DNA from: Comamonadaceae bacterium
GTDB lineage: Bacteria; Pseudomonadota; Gammaproteobacteria; Burkholderiales; Burkholderiaceae_C
DNA length: 64,000 nucleotides
Direction: 5' to 3'
Assembly (NCBI GenBank): GCA_027488985.1
Contig: JAIYAR010000005.1
Span: 62,001 to 126,000 of the forward strand
Positions 42,345-51,179 of this stretch are shown here, in pieces. Position 1 is the first letter of the stretch. Each line of letters starts with the position of its first letter. The translations under genes were made by a program, and so were the position numbers. The notes under the pieces are model-generated. The model was given only the letters and a program-made list of their open reading frames with translations. It was not told the origin of the DNA and searched no databases.

Positions 42345-45290
42345 ATGAAAACATTAGTTATTGCGGAAAAGCCGTCGGTCGCCCAAGACATCGTGCGTGC
42401 ACTCACACCGGTGGCCGGCAAGTTTGAGAAACATGATGAGTACTTCGAGAGCGACACCTATGTCGTCTCCAGCGCCGTAGGCCACCTGGTCGAGATCCAG
42501 GCCCCTGAACAATATGACGTCAAACGTGGCAAGTGGAGCTTTGCGCACCTGCCGGTGATCCCGCCGCACTTTGACCTCAAGCCCGTGGACAAGACAAAGA
42601 CGCGCCTGAACGCCGTGGTCAAGCTGGCCAAACGCAAAGACGTGGACAAGCTGGTTAATGCCTGTGACGCGGGCCGCGAAGGAGAACTGATCTTCCGCCT
42701 GATCGAACAGTACGCCGGTGGCGCCAAGCCGCTGGGCAAGCCGGTCAGCCGCCTGTGGCTGCAGTCCATGACGCCCCAGGCCATCCGCGATGGCTTTGAC
42801 AACCTGCGCACCAATGCCCAGATGCAGCCCCTTGCCGACGCGGCCCGCTGCCGGTCTGAAGCCGACTGGCTGGTGGGTATCAACGGCACCCGTGCGATGA
42901 CCGCGTTTAACAGTCGCGACGGCGGTTTCTTCCTGACCACCGTGGGCCGGGTGCAGACTCCCACGCTCTCCGTGGTGGTAGAGCGCGAAGAGCTGATCCG
43001 CAAGTTTGTCAGCCGCGATTACTGGGAGATTCACGCCACCTTTACCGCCCAAGCGGGCGAGTACGCTGGCAAGTGGTTCAACCCAGCCCACAAAAAAGAT
43101 GCCGACGACGCCGAGAAAAAGGCCGACCGGGTCTGGACCCAGGCCGAGGCCAAGGCGATTGCAGACGCTGTGCGCGGCCAGCCCGCCACCGTGACCGAAG
43201 AGAGCAAGCCCACCACCCAGGCTTCTCCCCTGCTGTTTGACCTGACCAGCCTGCAGCGCGAGGCCAACGGCAAGTTCGGCTTCTCGGCCAAGACCACCTT
43301 GCAGATTGCCCAGAGCCTGTACGAGCGTCACAAGGCCCTGACCTACCCGCGTACCGATTCCCGAGCTCTGCCGGAAGACTATGTGCCCGTGGTGAAAAAG
43401 ACCTTCGAAATGCTGGCTGACAGCGACATGCGCCACCTGGCGCCGCACGCCCTGGTCGCACTGAATGGAAACTACATCAAGCCCACCAAGCGCGTGTTCG
43501 ACAACGCCAAGGTCTCGGATCACTTTGCCATCATCCCCACCCTGCAAGCGCCCAGCGGCCTGAGCGAGGCGGAGCAAAAGCTGTACGACCTGGTCGTGCG
43601 CCGCTTCATGGCAGTGTTCTTCCCGAGTGCCGAATATCAGGTCACCACCCGCATCACCACCGCTGCCCAGCACGCCTTCAAAACCGAAGGCAAGGTGCTG
43701 GTCAAGCCAGGCTGGCTGGCCATCTACGGCAAAGAAGCCGCCGCCGAAGTGGAAGACGCCAAGGAAGGCGACAAAGGCCAGAACCTGGTGCCCGTGGCGC
43801 CCGGCGAAAAGGTCAAGGGCGACCCGGTGGACCCCAAGGGCCTCAAGACGAAACCGCCTGCTCGCTACTCCGAAGCTACCTTACTCGGCGCCATGGAAGG
43901 TGCCGGCAAAACCGTGGAAGACGACGAGCTGCGCGAAGCCATGCAAGAGAAGGGATTGGGCACACCAGCCACCCGCTCCAGCATCATCGAAGGCCTGATT
44001 GCCGAGAAGTACATGCTGCGCGAAGGCCGCGAGCTGATACCAACTGCCAAGTCCTTCCAGCTCATGACGCTCTTGCGCGGGCTGGACGTGCAGGAACTGA
44101 CCAAGGCCGAGCTCACCGGTGAGTGGGAATACAAGCTCGCCCAGATGGAGCAGGGCAAGCTCAGCCGCGAGAAGTTCATGGCCGAGATCGCCGCCATGAC
44201 CGAGCACATGGTCAAAAAGGCCAAGGAATACGACCGCGACACCATTCCCGGTGACTACGCCACGCTGGCAGCCCCTTGCCCCAACTGCGGTGGCATCGTC
44301 AAAGAAAACTACCGCCGCTATACCTGTACCGGTGCAGATGGCCACAGCGAAGGCTGCGGTTTCTCGTTCGGTAAATCCCCGGCGGGGCGCACCTTCGAAC
44401 CCGCAGAGGTAGAGCAGTTCCTGCGTGACAAACACATCGGCCCCTTGGACGGCTTCCGCTCCAAGGCCGGCTGGCCCTTTGTGGCCGAGATGGTCATCAA
44501 GTTTGACGAAGAGGCCAAGAACTACAAACTGGAGTTCGACTTCGGCGACGACAAGGCCGGCGAAGAAGACGGTGAACTGGTCGACTTCGGCACCCAAACC
44601 GCCTTGGGCGCTTGCCCCAAGTGCGGCGGCAACGTGTTTGAACACGGCAAAAACTACGTGTGTGAAAAATCGGTCCCCACCGATGCCCAGCCCACCCCGA
44701 GCTGCGACTTCAAGAGCGGCCAGATCATCCTGCAGCAACCCATCGAGCGCGAGCAGATGCAAAAGCTGCTGGCCACCGGCAAGACCGACCTGCTCGACAA
44801 GTTCGTCTCGATGCGCACCCGCCGTGCCTTCAAGGCCATGCTGGCCTGGGATGCGGCTGAGGGCAAGGTGAACTTCGAGTTCGCACCCAGCAAATTCCCG
44901 CCCCGCAAGACCGCTTTCAAGGCAGCCGCCAAGACCGGTGCCGCTACCAAAACAGGAGCTGCTCGCGCAGGAAACACGGGCGCTGCAGCCAAAAAAGCAC
45001 CTGCAAAGAAGGCCGCTGCCGCCAAAGAAGCCAAGCCCAAGGCTCCGCGCAAAACCACCGCAGCCAGCGGCAAACAGCCCAGCGCCGAATTGGCTGCAGT
45101 GATCGGTGCAGAGCCGATCGCGCGACCGCAGGTCATGAAAAAACTGTGGGACTACATCAAGGCCAACGGCCTGCAGGACGCCAAGGACAAGCGCAGCATC
45201 AATGCCGATGCCAAACTGCTCGCGGTGTTCGGCAAGCCGCAGGTCACCATGTTTGAGTTGGCCGGCATTGCCGGCAAGCACCTCAGTTAA
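42345..45290 (+). CDS. topB: DNA topoisomerase III with H1-like linker and SWIB domain
   Basis: A 981-residue type IA topoisomerase. Toprim domain at the start (KTLVIAEKPSVAQDIVRALT, DAGREGELIFRLIE, DxD-type acidic site) and the active-site Tyr in ALTYPRTDSRALPE near residue 340. Zinc-knuckle regions follow (CPNCGGIVKENY, CPKCGGNVFEHG). After residue 850 comes an Ala/Lys-rich segment resembling histone H1-type tails (KKAPAKKAAAAKEAKPKAP). The last 70 residues form a SWIB/MDM2-like domain (MKKLWDYIKANGLQDAKDKR, LLAVFGKPQVTMFEL). It resolves recombination and replication intermediates. ATG 42345 gives the standard N-terminus. A dispersed 27-bp repeat lies in the linker. Confidence 0.93.
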   Translation: MKTLVIAEKPSVAQDIVRALTPVAGKFEKHDEYFESDTYVVSSAVGHLVEIQAPEQYDVKRGKWSFAHLPVIPPHFDLKPVDKTKTRLNAVVKLAKRKDVDKLVNACDAGREGELIFRLIEQYAGGAKPLGKPVSRLWLQSMTPQAIRDGFDNLRTNAQMQPLADAARCRSEADWLVGINGTRAMTAFNSRDGGFFLTTVGRVQTPTLSVVVEREELIRKFVSRDYWEIHATFTAQAGEYAGKWFNPAHKKDADDAEKKADRVWTQAEAKAIADAVRGQPATVTEESKPTTQASPLLFDLTSLQREANGKFGFSAKTTLQIAQSLYERHKALTYPRTDSRALPEDYVPVVKKTFEMLADSDMRHLAPHALVALNGNYIKPTKRVFDNAKVSDHFAIIPTLQAPSGLSEAEQKLYDLVVRRFMAVFFPSAEYQVTTRITTAAQHAFKTEGKVLVKPGWLAIYGKEAAAEVEDAKEGDKGQNLVPVAPGEKVKGDPVDPKGLKTKPPARYSEATLLGAMEGAGKTVEDDELREAMQEKGLGTPATRSSIIEGLIAEKYMLREGRELIPTAKSFQLMTLLRGLDVQELTKAELTGEWEYKLAQMEQGKLSREKFMAEIAAMTEHMVKKAKEYDRDTIPGDYATLAAPCPNCGGIVKENYRRYTCTGADGHSEGCGFSFGKSPAGRTFEPAEVEQFLRDKHIGPLDGFRSKAGWPFVAEMVIKFDEEAKNYKLEFDFGDDKAGEEDGELVDFGTQTALGACPKCGGNVFEHGKNYVCEKSVPTDAQPTPSCDFKSGQIILQQPIEREQMQKLLATGKTDLLDKFVSMRTRRAFKAMLAWDAAEGKVNFEFAPSKFPPRKTAFKAAAKTGAATKTGAARAGNTGAAAKKAPAKKAAAAKEAKPKAPRKTTAASGKQPSAELAAVIGAEPIARPQVMKKLWDYIKANGLQDAKDKRSINADAKLLAVFGKPQVTMFELAGIAGKHLS
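44943..44969 (+). repeat. 27-bp dispersed repeat, copy 3, inside topB
   Basis: GCTACCAAAAC-AGGAGCTGCTCGCGCA lies exactly in frame in topB and encodes ATKTGAARA at residues 867-875 in the disordered Ala/Lys linker. It differs from intergenic copy 62046-62072 at only a few bases of the variable centre. Confidence 0.7.
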
Positions 45291-45325
45291 GGCCCCCGTC
45301 ATTTTGGTCGGTCACACTGCGCACC

Positions 45326-46264
45326 ATGCAATTTACCGAACAAGAAGACGAACACGCCCCCCACAGTGCCGCTGAACGCGCTGCGGCTGCGAGCCGCAGC
45401 ACCTGGGTGAGTGTGGTGGTGAACGTGCTTTTGGCCAGTGCCCAAATCATTGTGGGCACGCTCACCAAATCGCAGGCGTTGATCGCCGACGGCATCCACT
45501 CCCTGTCCGATCTGGTGTCAGACTTTGTGGTGCTGTTCGCCGGGCACCACGCCAAAAAAGACGCGGATGCCGACCACCCTTATGGCCATCAACGCTTCGA
45601 AACGGCCGCCTCGCTGGCGCTGGGTGCCATCCTGCTGGCGGTAGGTGGCGGCATGGTCTGGTCGGCACTGCAGAAGCTCGAGGCCCCGGGCACCATCGCC
45701 CCGGCCCACACTACCGCCCTTTGGGTCGCGCTGGGTGGCATCCTGACCAAGGAGCTGTTGTTCCGCTACATGCTGCGCACAGCCAAAGCCGTCAAATCGA
45801 GTCTGTTGGTGGCCAATGCCTGGCATGCGCGCTCGGACGCTGCGTCTTCGCTGGTGGTCAGCTTGGGCATTCTGGGCAGCATGGCGGGCTACCCGCTGCT
45901 GGACCCGATTGCTGCGCTGATTGTGGGCTTCATGGTCGGCAAGATGGGCTGGAGCTTCGGCTGGGACGCGCTGCACGACCTGATGGACCGCGCGGTGGAC
46001 GAAGAAGAAGTACAAGCCATACGGGCCACCCTTTTGGCTACGCCCGGCGTGGCCGGTGTGCACGACGTACGCACCCGCAAGATGGGCGACATGGTGGTGG
46101 CCGACGCCCATATTGAAGTGGACGCCAAACTCACCGTCGAAGAGGGCCACAACATCGCCGTTGCCGCGCGCAACGCCGTGCTTCAACGCCACCGGGTACT
46201 CAACCTGATGACCCATGTGGACCCGGCCCACCGGCCGGACGCAGACCACCAGCCGGTGGTCTGA
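45326..46264 (+). CDS. Cation diffusion facilitator transporter
   Basis: A 312-residue inner-membrane antiporter of the CDF family, probably exporting Zn2+, Fe2+, Co2+ or Mn2+ against protons. Six helices span about residues 25-210. Metal-site motifs are DGIHSLSDLVSD in helix 2 and WHARSDAASS in helix 5, with the family stretch HPYGHQRFETAA between. The cytoplasmic domain at about 215-300 (VHDVRTRKMGDMVVADAHIEVD) carries the usual His/Asp residues. It begins 35 bases after topB on the same strand. Metal specificity cannot be called from sequence alone. Confidence 0.9.
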   Translation: MQFTEQEDEHAPHSAAERAAAASRSTWVSVVVNVLLASAQIIVGTLTKSQALIADGIHSLSDLVSDFVVLFAGHHAKKDADADHPYGHQRFETAASLALGAILLAVGGGMVWSALQKLEAPGTIAPAHTTALWVALGGILTKELLFRYMLRTAKAVKSSLLVANAWHARSDAASSLVVSLGILGSMAGYPLLDPIAALIVGFMVGKMGWSFGWDALHDLMDRAVDEEEVQAIRATLLATPGVAGVHDVRTRKMGDMVVADAHIEVDAKLTVEEGHNIAVAARNAVLQRHRVLNLMTHVDPAHRPDADHQPVV

Positions 46265-46268
46265 GAGC

Positions 46269-47630
46269 CTACTCAGAACCGCGTTGACTGGCCTGAGCGG
46301 GCTTGACGCCGCCGGCCCAACGCCAAGCTACCAGCGCAGCCACCACCGCCAACTGGACCGCCATGGCCACCCAAGGTGCCAGGCCCAACGATCCCCCGCC
46401 CTTCACCAGTTCCTGTAGCCCGAACAAAGGCTCAAACCAGGTCGCCAGCTCAGGCGCAGTGCTAGCCACCAGGCCGGGTAACACTACGCCGAGCACAAAC
46501 AAGGTGAGCAAAGTCATGCCGGCCGGCTTGCGCGTGGTGTTGCGCAGCGCAAAGAAGTGGTAGATGCCGCAGTCCCTCAGGCAATGCAGCAGGGCCAGCC
46601 ACATCACACTACCTAGCGAAGCAAGGTGCTGGTCGGGGTTGATGCCCAGCACGCCATAGAGCAACACAAACAACGCCGCCATGGCCCAGCTCACCGGCCA
46701 CAAGGGCAGGGCCTGCAGCATGCGGCGGCGGGGGCTGTGCATGTGGTGGAACAGCACCGCCTGCCAGACCAGGCGGTTGTTGCTCTCGGTAAACAGCGCC
46801 GCATAAGTGGCCAGCAGCGCCACGCCTGCCAAGGGCACCATCAGGTTGGCATCGCGGGCGTCTTCGGGCATGAAGCCGGCAAGCATCCAGCCCAGAGCCA
46901 GCACACCGAATGCCCAGGCCCACGGGGTAGACCGCACCATCAGCTGCTTGCCCATGCTGCGCCACAGGGCCAGCAGCCCCAAGGCCAACATGAAGGCGGC
47001 GAGCACAAGCGACTGCACCGGCAAGGGAAGCCCCAGACTCCACCAGCCACCGGTGGCAGAGGTATCTTCTGTTGGGTTGCTCAGCAACATGAACAGCATG
47101 GGCAAGGTCTGCAAGGCGAAGAACACGCCAAACAGGCGCGCCGCCGTACTACTGGATTTTTCGGAGCGCAGGTCCAGAGTGTGCAAGCGGCTGGCCATCA
47201 GCCAAGCGTGCAGGGCCACGGCGCCGGTCGCCCCTGTCAACAACCAGGCACAGCGGCTGAGGAAACCGGGCAAGCTAGACGCCGCCAGCACCGCCACCAC
47301 GGCACAAAGCAAAGCACCGTACCAGACGTAGGCCGTGCTGCCGAACAGCTTGCCCCACGCCATTTGCCAAGGGGTGAGCGCGCTCAGGCGCTGCTGGTCC
47401 CAAGTGCGCTCCGTCACTTCGCTGTTGATGCTGGACATAACGAGCAAGCTGCCCCAGCCCACGGTGAGACCGGTGAACAGAACCGTGCAGGCGATAAACA
47501 GGTTGTCGCGCGGGTTGTGTTCGCTCATGGCGACTGCGAGCAATGCGATCAGCGTCAACACCCCGGGCATGAGGGCGAGGCGGGCAGGCGAGATTTCCAA
47601 CCAGAGGTTGCGCTTGAATTCCGGGTTCAT
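46269..47630 (-). CDS. ABC-2 type exporter permease-like membrane protein
   Basis: A 453-residue polytopic protein with about 12 hydrophobic segments and few conserved motifs. The N-terminal stretch FKRNLWLEISPARLALMPGV, then ERTWDQQRLSALTPWQMAWGKLFG, resembles the membrane subunit of ABC-2 transporters. It overlaps the upstream ABC ATPase gene by four bases (ATGA), which supports the pairing. The substrate is unknown. ATPase plus a single large permease of this sort is found in several Burkholderiales and lacks a periplasmic component, so export rather than import is likely. Confidence 0.75.
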   Translation of the reverse strand: MNPEFKRNLWLEISPARLALMPGVLTLIALLAVAMSEHNPRDNLFIACTVLFTGLTVGWGSLLVMSSINSEVTERTWDQQRLSALTPWQMAWGKLFGSTAYVWYGALLCAVVAVLAASSLPGFLSRCAWLLTGATGAVALHAWLMASRLHTLDLRSEKSSSTAARLFGVFFALQTLPMLFMLLSNPTEDTSATGGWWSLGLPLPVQSLVLAAFMLALGLLALWRSMGKQLMVRSTPWAWAFGVLALGWMLAGFMPEDARDANLMVPLAGVALLATYAALFTESNNRLVWQAVLFHHMHSPRRRMLQALPLWPVSWAMAALFVLLYGVLGINPDQHLASLGSVMWLALLHCLRDCGIYHFFALRNTTRKPAGMTLLTLFVLGVVLPGLVASTAPELATWFEPLFGLQELVKGGGSLGLAPWVAMAVQLAVVAALVAWRWAGGVKPAQASQRGSE

Positions 47631-48574
47631 GGTGCAGCTCCGAAGGAGTTGTGGGAATCGGCCTGGCTGTAGCTAGTCTGCAAGCTGGTGCGTACTTCCT
47701 GAAAGGCACACACAGGCACACCTGCTGCAGTGAGCTTGGCCAGCAGGGCCGCTCGCGCTGCCAGGTCACCGGCGGGCAGGTACACCGTCGTGGGTGTGGC
47801 GCCACTGGCATCCAGATGCGCCACTTCAAAACCGGCCAGCACTTGGGCCAGTTGCGGCGCGGGCGCAGCCAACTGCACTTGCACCAGCGCCTTGACCACG
47901 CCTTCGCTGCCGATAGCCGTCGTGGCCAGGCTGGCAAAGCGGCTGACCCGCCCGTCGCGGATGGAGAGGATGTGGGTGCAGTACTCGTCCAGCTCGCTCA
48001 GGATGTGGCTGGACACTACCAGCGTCATGCCATGGGACTGCAGGTTGCGGAACAAGGACGATAGGTCCGCGCGCGCTTCCGGGTCCAGGCCACTGGCGGG
48101 CTCGTCGAGCAGCAGCACCTGCGGCATATGCACGATGGCCTGGCCGATCGCCACCCGCTGGCGCTGGCCGCGCGAGAGGTTGCTGGACAGGCTTTGCAGC
48201 TTGTTTTCCAGATTCAGGAAGCGGGCTACTTCCTTGACCCGCTTGGTAATGTGCTTGTCTGCGATGCCCTGGGAGGCTGCGGCATAGCGCAGGCACTGCT
48301 CCACCGTGAGGTCCTGGTAGAGGCCAAAAAAATCCGAGAGGTAGCCCAGCTTGGTGTGCACCTCGCGCGGATGCTCCTGCACATCCACACCACCTACTGT
48401 GATGGTGCCCGCCAATGGCGTATCCAGCCCGGCGATGCAGCGCATCAGCGTGGACTTGCCGGCACCATTGGGCCCCACCAGAGCGGTGACCGTGCCCTGC
48501 GGGATATCCACCGAGACCCCATGCAGGGCGCGGTGCCCCAGGTAGTCAAAGACCAATCCACTCACGTGAATCAT
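47627..48574 (-). CDS. ABC transporter ATP-binding protein (exporter type)
   Basis: A 315-residue ATPase of the CcmA/NatA type. Walker A is LVGPNGAGKSTLMR (near residue 35), the Q-loop is in LGYLSDFFGLYQDLTVEQCL, the ABC signature LSRGQRQRVAIGQAI is near 135, Walker B is VLLLDEPASGLDPEAR and the switch His is in VVSSHILSELDEYC. The C-terminal 90 residues (VVKALVQVQLAAPAPQLAQV) match the extra domain of exporter ATPases. It works with the permease encoded immediately downstream. The 84 bases upstream of the gene hold a dispersed 27-bp repeat. Confidence 0.9.
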   Translation of the reverse strand: MIHVSGLVFDYLGHRALHGVSVDIPQGTVTALVGPNGAGKSTLMRCIAGLDTPLAGTITVGGVDVQEHPREVHTKLGYLSDFFGLYQDLTVEQCLRYAAASQGIADKHITKRVKEVARFLNLENKLQSLSSNLSRGQRQRVAIGQAIVHMPQVLLLDEPASGLDPEARADLSSLFRNLQSHGMTLVVSSHILSELDEYCTHILSIRDGRVSRFASLATTAIGSEGVVKALVQVQLAAPAPQLAQVLAGFEVAHLDASGATPTTVYLPAGDLAARAALLAKLTAAGVPVCAFQEVRTSLQTSYSQADSHNSFGAAP

Positions 48575-48604
48575 GGAAAGCCGTCCCTTCAGCAGTGGAT
48601 ATTT

Positions 48605-48631
48605 GCTATATTTTCAGTAGCTGCTCGCGCA
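48605..48631 (+). repeat. 27-bp dispersed repeat, copy 4
   Basis: GCTATATTTTC-AGTAGCTGCTCGCGCA, same length and same right arm as the other copies. It lies between the ABC ATPase and UPF0114 genes. Confidence 0.75.
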
Positions 48632-48658
48632 TTATCCACGGGCGCCAGCAGCCATTTT

Positions 48659-49267
48659 TCAATGACCGGTGTTCTGGTGGCTGCTATTGAGAAGCTTGTC
48701 GGTGTAAGCAATGGCAATGGCAGACAGCAAGAAGGTGATATGGATGGCCGTCTGGGCAATCAGCACCTTCTCGTCATAGTTGGCGGCGTTGATGAAGGTC
48801 TTGAGCAGGTGAATGGAGCTGATACCAATGATGGCAGTGGCCAGTTTCACCTTGAGCACCGAGGCGTTCACATGGCTCAGCCACTCGGGTTGGTCAGGGT
48901 GGCCGTCCAGGTCCATGCGGCTCACAAAGGTTTCGTAGCCACCCACGATCACCATGATCAGCAGGTTGGAGATCATCACCACGTCAATCAGCGCCAGCAC
49001 CACCAGCATGATGATGGTCTCGTTCAACGCGGGCACGGGCACGTCGGACTTGTAGCCGATGCTGCTTACGAGCGCCTGCAGCGCGGTCTGGCTGCCGAAA
49101 GCGGCTTCCAGCAGGTGCACCAGCTCCACCCAGAAGTGAAACACGTACACGCCTTGCGCGGCGATCAGGCCCAGGTACAAGGGCAGCTGCAACCAGCGGC
49201 TGGCAAAAATGAAATTGGGAATGGGGCGCAACTTGGGTTTCTTGGGAGTGGAGTCAGGAGTGGTCAT
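48659..49267 (-). CDS. UPF0114/YqhA family membrane protein
   Basis: A 202-residue inner-membrane protein with about four helices. The segments [21 protein letters not shown] (about 20-40), [20 protein letters not shown] (about 82-101), [19 protein letters not shown] and [20 protein letters not shown] are characteristic of the TIGR00645/YqhA family. Function is unknown; some relatives have been suggested to be channel-like. It stands between the ABC exporter and sugar genes, on the same strand, without evident functional link. Confidence 0.83.
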   Translation of the reverse strand: MTTPDSTPKKPKLRPIPNFIFASRWLQLPLYLGLIAAQGVYVFHFWVELVHLLEAAFGSQTALQALVSSIGYKSDVPVPALNETIIMLVVLALIDVVMISNLLIMVIVGGYETFVSRMDLDGHPDQPEWLSHVNASVLKVKLATAIIGISSIHLLKTFINAANYDEKVLIAQTAIHITFLLSAIAIAYTDKLLNSSHQNTGH

Positions 49268-49333
49268 GGAATTTTCCGTAAGTTGGTGCCGGGCACCGTG
49301 TGTGCCGGCATTGTAGAAAAGCGGGGCATCCCC

Positions 49334-50128
49334 CTACGCAGCGGTGCGCAGACACTGGCTACCTTGCCACTGCGCACCCGGTGCCAACTGCACAGGCACG
49401 CCCACGGATGCAGCCTCGACACACAGGAAGCGGGCAAAGCCTCCGGCAGGCAAATCGGCAATCACAGCCTGGGGACCGGGGTTCCAGACCACCGCGTCGG
49501 TAAAGCCTTCGTGGGCGATATCCAGCGCCGCTGCGGGGCTGCGCAATGCAAAGGGACCGGGTACCGATTCAAACAACTGGTCAATCGGCTCCGCCAGCGA
49601 CAAGACTCCGCCCTGCGGCAACACGCCAGTGAGATTGGTCTGGGTCACGTCGCCCACCTCCAGGTAGGTGTGCAGTGCGGCATGAAAGCTCAAGGGGCTG
49701 CTGCCGGTGTTGTGTACTGCCAGTGTGATGCGCAGATCAGCCGGGACCAAGGCCACGGTCAGGGTGCATACGCAGTCGTGCGGCCACAGCGGCGTTTCCT
49801 GCGCGGCGTGCTGCATGCGGAAGACCAGCTGCGGCTCTACGGATGTCGCAACTGTCGTCACCCATTCCCACACACGAGTGCGGGCAAAACCATGGCGCAT
49901 GATCAGGCCGCGCTCGTTGAACTGCGGAAAAATCACCGGCACGCCGCCGCGCACGGCCTGGGGACCGGCCAGGGGAGAGAGCGGGCTGCGGTACAGGCGC
50001 TCCACACCCCCAGCATCTAACCACGAAATCACCTGGGCACCGCGCAAAAGCACGGTGACCGTATCGCGTGCGGGGCCTTGCAGCTGAACTGCGGGTGCCC
50101 CTTCCACCATCAAACTTTGAACATGCAT
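49334..50128 (-). CDS. Glucose-6-phosphate 1-epimerase-like mutarotase (YeaD family)
   Basis: A 264-residue galactose-mutarotase-fold protein that should interconvert alpha and beta anomers of hexose 6-phosphates. Family blocks are VRGGVPVIFPQFNERG (near residue 60), the catalytic-His region RHGFARTRVWEW, FHAALHTYLEVGD with the second His, and a final Glu segment. No signal peptide is visible, so it acts in the cytoplasm. Location beside a sugar importer, sugar kinase and SIS deaminase supports a role in sugar catabolism. It is separated from the SIS gene by nine bases on the same strand. Confidence 0.85.
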   Translation of the reverse strand: MHVQSLMVEGAPAVQLQGPARDTVTVLLRGAQVISWLDAGGVERLYRSPLSPLAGPQAVRGGVPVIFPQFNERGLIMRHGFARTRVWEWVTTVATSVEPQLVFRMQHAAQETPLWPHDCVCTLTVALVPADLRITLAVHNTGSSPLSFHAALHTYLEVGDVTQTNLTGVLPQGGVLSLAEPIDQLFESVPGPFALRSPAAALDIAHEGFTDAVVWNPGPQAVIADLPAGGFARFLCVEAASVGVPVQLAPGAQWQGSQCLRTAA

Positions 50129-50137
50129 GCACCCAGT

Positions 50138-51160
50138 TTATCGGGTGCTTGTGACTTTCGAGAGATGGGGCGGCTGGTCCGGGTCCAGCCCGCGCGAACG
50201 GGCCACGGCTTCCACCAGCAAATAGAAACTTTGGACGGCCGTGATCGGGTCCAGATCCTCCTGCGGCGCGGTACTCAGAGTCAGGTCCCGCTCTGCCACA
50301 TCGGCAGGCGCCGCTAGCAACACCCGTGCGCCACGGCCGCGCATCTCGGCGGCCAGCGCAATCAGGCTTTGCTGGGCCGGGCCACGCAGGGCAAAGATCA
50401 GCATGGGGTAGTTGTCGTTCACCAGTGCCATGGGGCCGTGTTTGACTTCGGCTCCGCTGAAGGCCTCGGCCTGAATACCGCAGGTTTCCTTGAACTTGAG
50501 GGCCGCCTCCTGCGCAATGGCCAGGCCAGGCCCCCGGCCAATCACCATCAGCTGGGTGGCGGTGCGCAGAGGCTCGATGGCCGCGCTCCAGTCCTGCTGA
50601 CAAGCCTCTTCCAGTGCCTCTGGCAATGTCTTCAAGGCTTTCAGCAAATCTGCATGGGCGCCCCAGTGGGCAGCCAAGCGCGCACCGGCCACCAAGCCGC
50701 AAATAAAGCTCTTGGTAGCCGCCACACTCTTCTCGGGTCCGGCGTGCAAGGGCATGGCCCAGTCCACGGCCTGCGCCAAGGGAGAGCTGATGTCGTTCAC
50801 CAGCGCCACCGTGGTCGCTCCAGCCTTTTCAAATACCTGCATGGGTTCATACAAGTCCGGGCTGCGGCCCGACTGCGAAATAGACACCGCCAGCACCCGT
50901 TGCCGCGCCATGGGCGCTTTGTAGAGGGTCAGTAGCGACATGGGTAGCGAAGTCACCAGCTGCCCGGTGCGCGACATCACCAGATACGCAAAGTAAGCGG
51001 CCGCATGGTCCGAGCTGCCACGGGCAATGGTGACAGCACCTTGGGGCGGCAAGGCCCGCAGAGCCTGGCCGAGTGCTGCGTAGCGACCTTCGTCGCCCGC
51101 CAGTTGTTGCGCCACCTGGCGCGCCGAGGACAGGGCCTCTTGCAACATCAATGTTGTCAT
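50138..51160 (-). CDS. SIS-domain glucosamine-6-phosphate deaminase (NagB-II type)
   Basis: A 340-residue protein with two SIS sugar-phosphate isomerase domains. The first has RGSSDHAAAYFAYLVM and SISQSGRSPDLYEPM; the second has IGRGPGLAIAQEAALKFKETC and AFSGAEVKHGPMAL, with the conserved Glu/His segment. The lack of an N-terminal glutaminase domain distinguishes it from GlmS. NagB-II enzymes convert glucosamine-6-phosphate to fructose-6-phosphate and ammonia, which fits with nagA and a BadF-type kinase nearby. I chose ATG 51160 (behind AGAGA). ATG 51178, one base after the kinase stop, would add MKRDSV. Confidence 0.83.
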   Translation of the reverse strand: MTTLMLQEALSSARQVAQQLAGDEGRYAALGQALRALPPQGAVTIARGSSDHAAAYFAYLVMSRTGQLVTSLPMSLLTLYKAPMARQRVLAVSISQSGRSPDLYEPMQVFEKAGATTVALVNDISSPLAQAVDWAMPLHAGPEKSVAATKSFICGLVAGARLAAHWGAHADLLKALKTLPEALEEACQQDWSAAIEPLRTATQLMVIGRGPGLAIAQEAALKFKETCGIQAEAFSGAEVKHGPMALVNDNYPMLIFALRGPAQQSLIALAAEMRGRGARVLLAAPADVAERDLTLSTAPQEDLDPITAVQSFYLLVEAVARSRGLDPDQPPHLSKVTSTR

Positions 51161-51179
51161 TACGGAATCTCTTTTCATG

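Noticed and set aside
42354..43673. 439-residue minus-strand frame (and 43881-45302, 473 residues)
   Set aside because: Both are antisense to topB and consist of Gly/Leu/His-rich filler without motifs.
48128..50020. 630-residue plus-strand open frame
   Set aside because: It runs antisense to the ABC ATPase, UPF0114 and mutarotase genes, all of which have clear family motifs. Its translation is His/Gln/Gly-rich low-complexity typical of GC-rich shadow frames.
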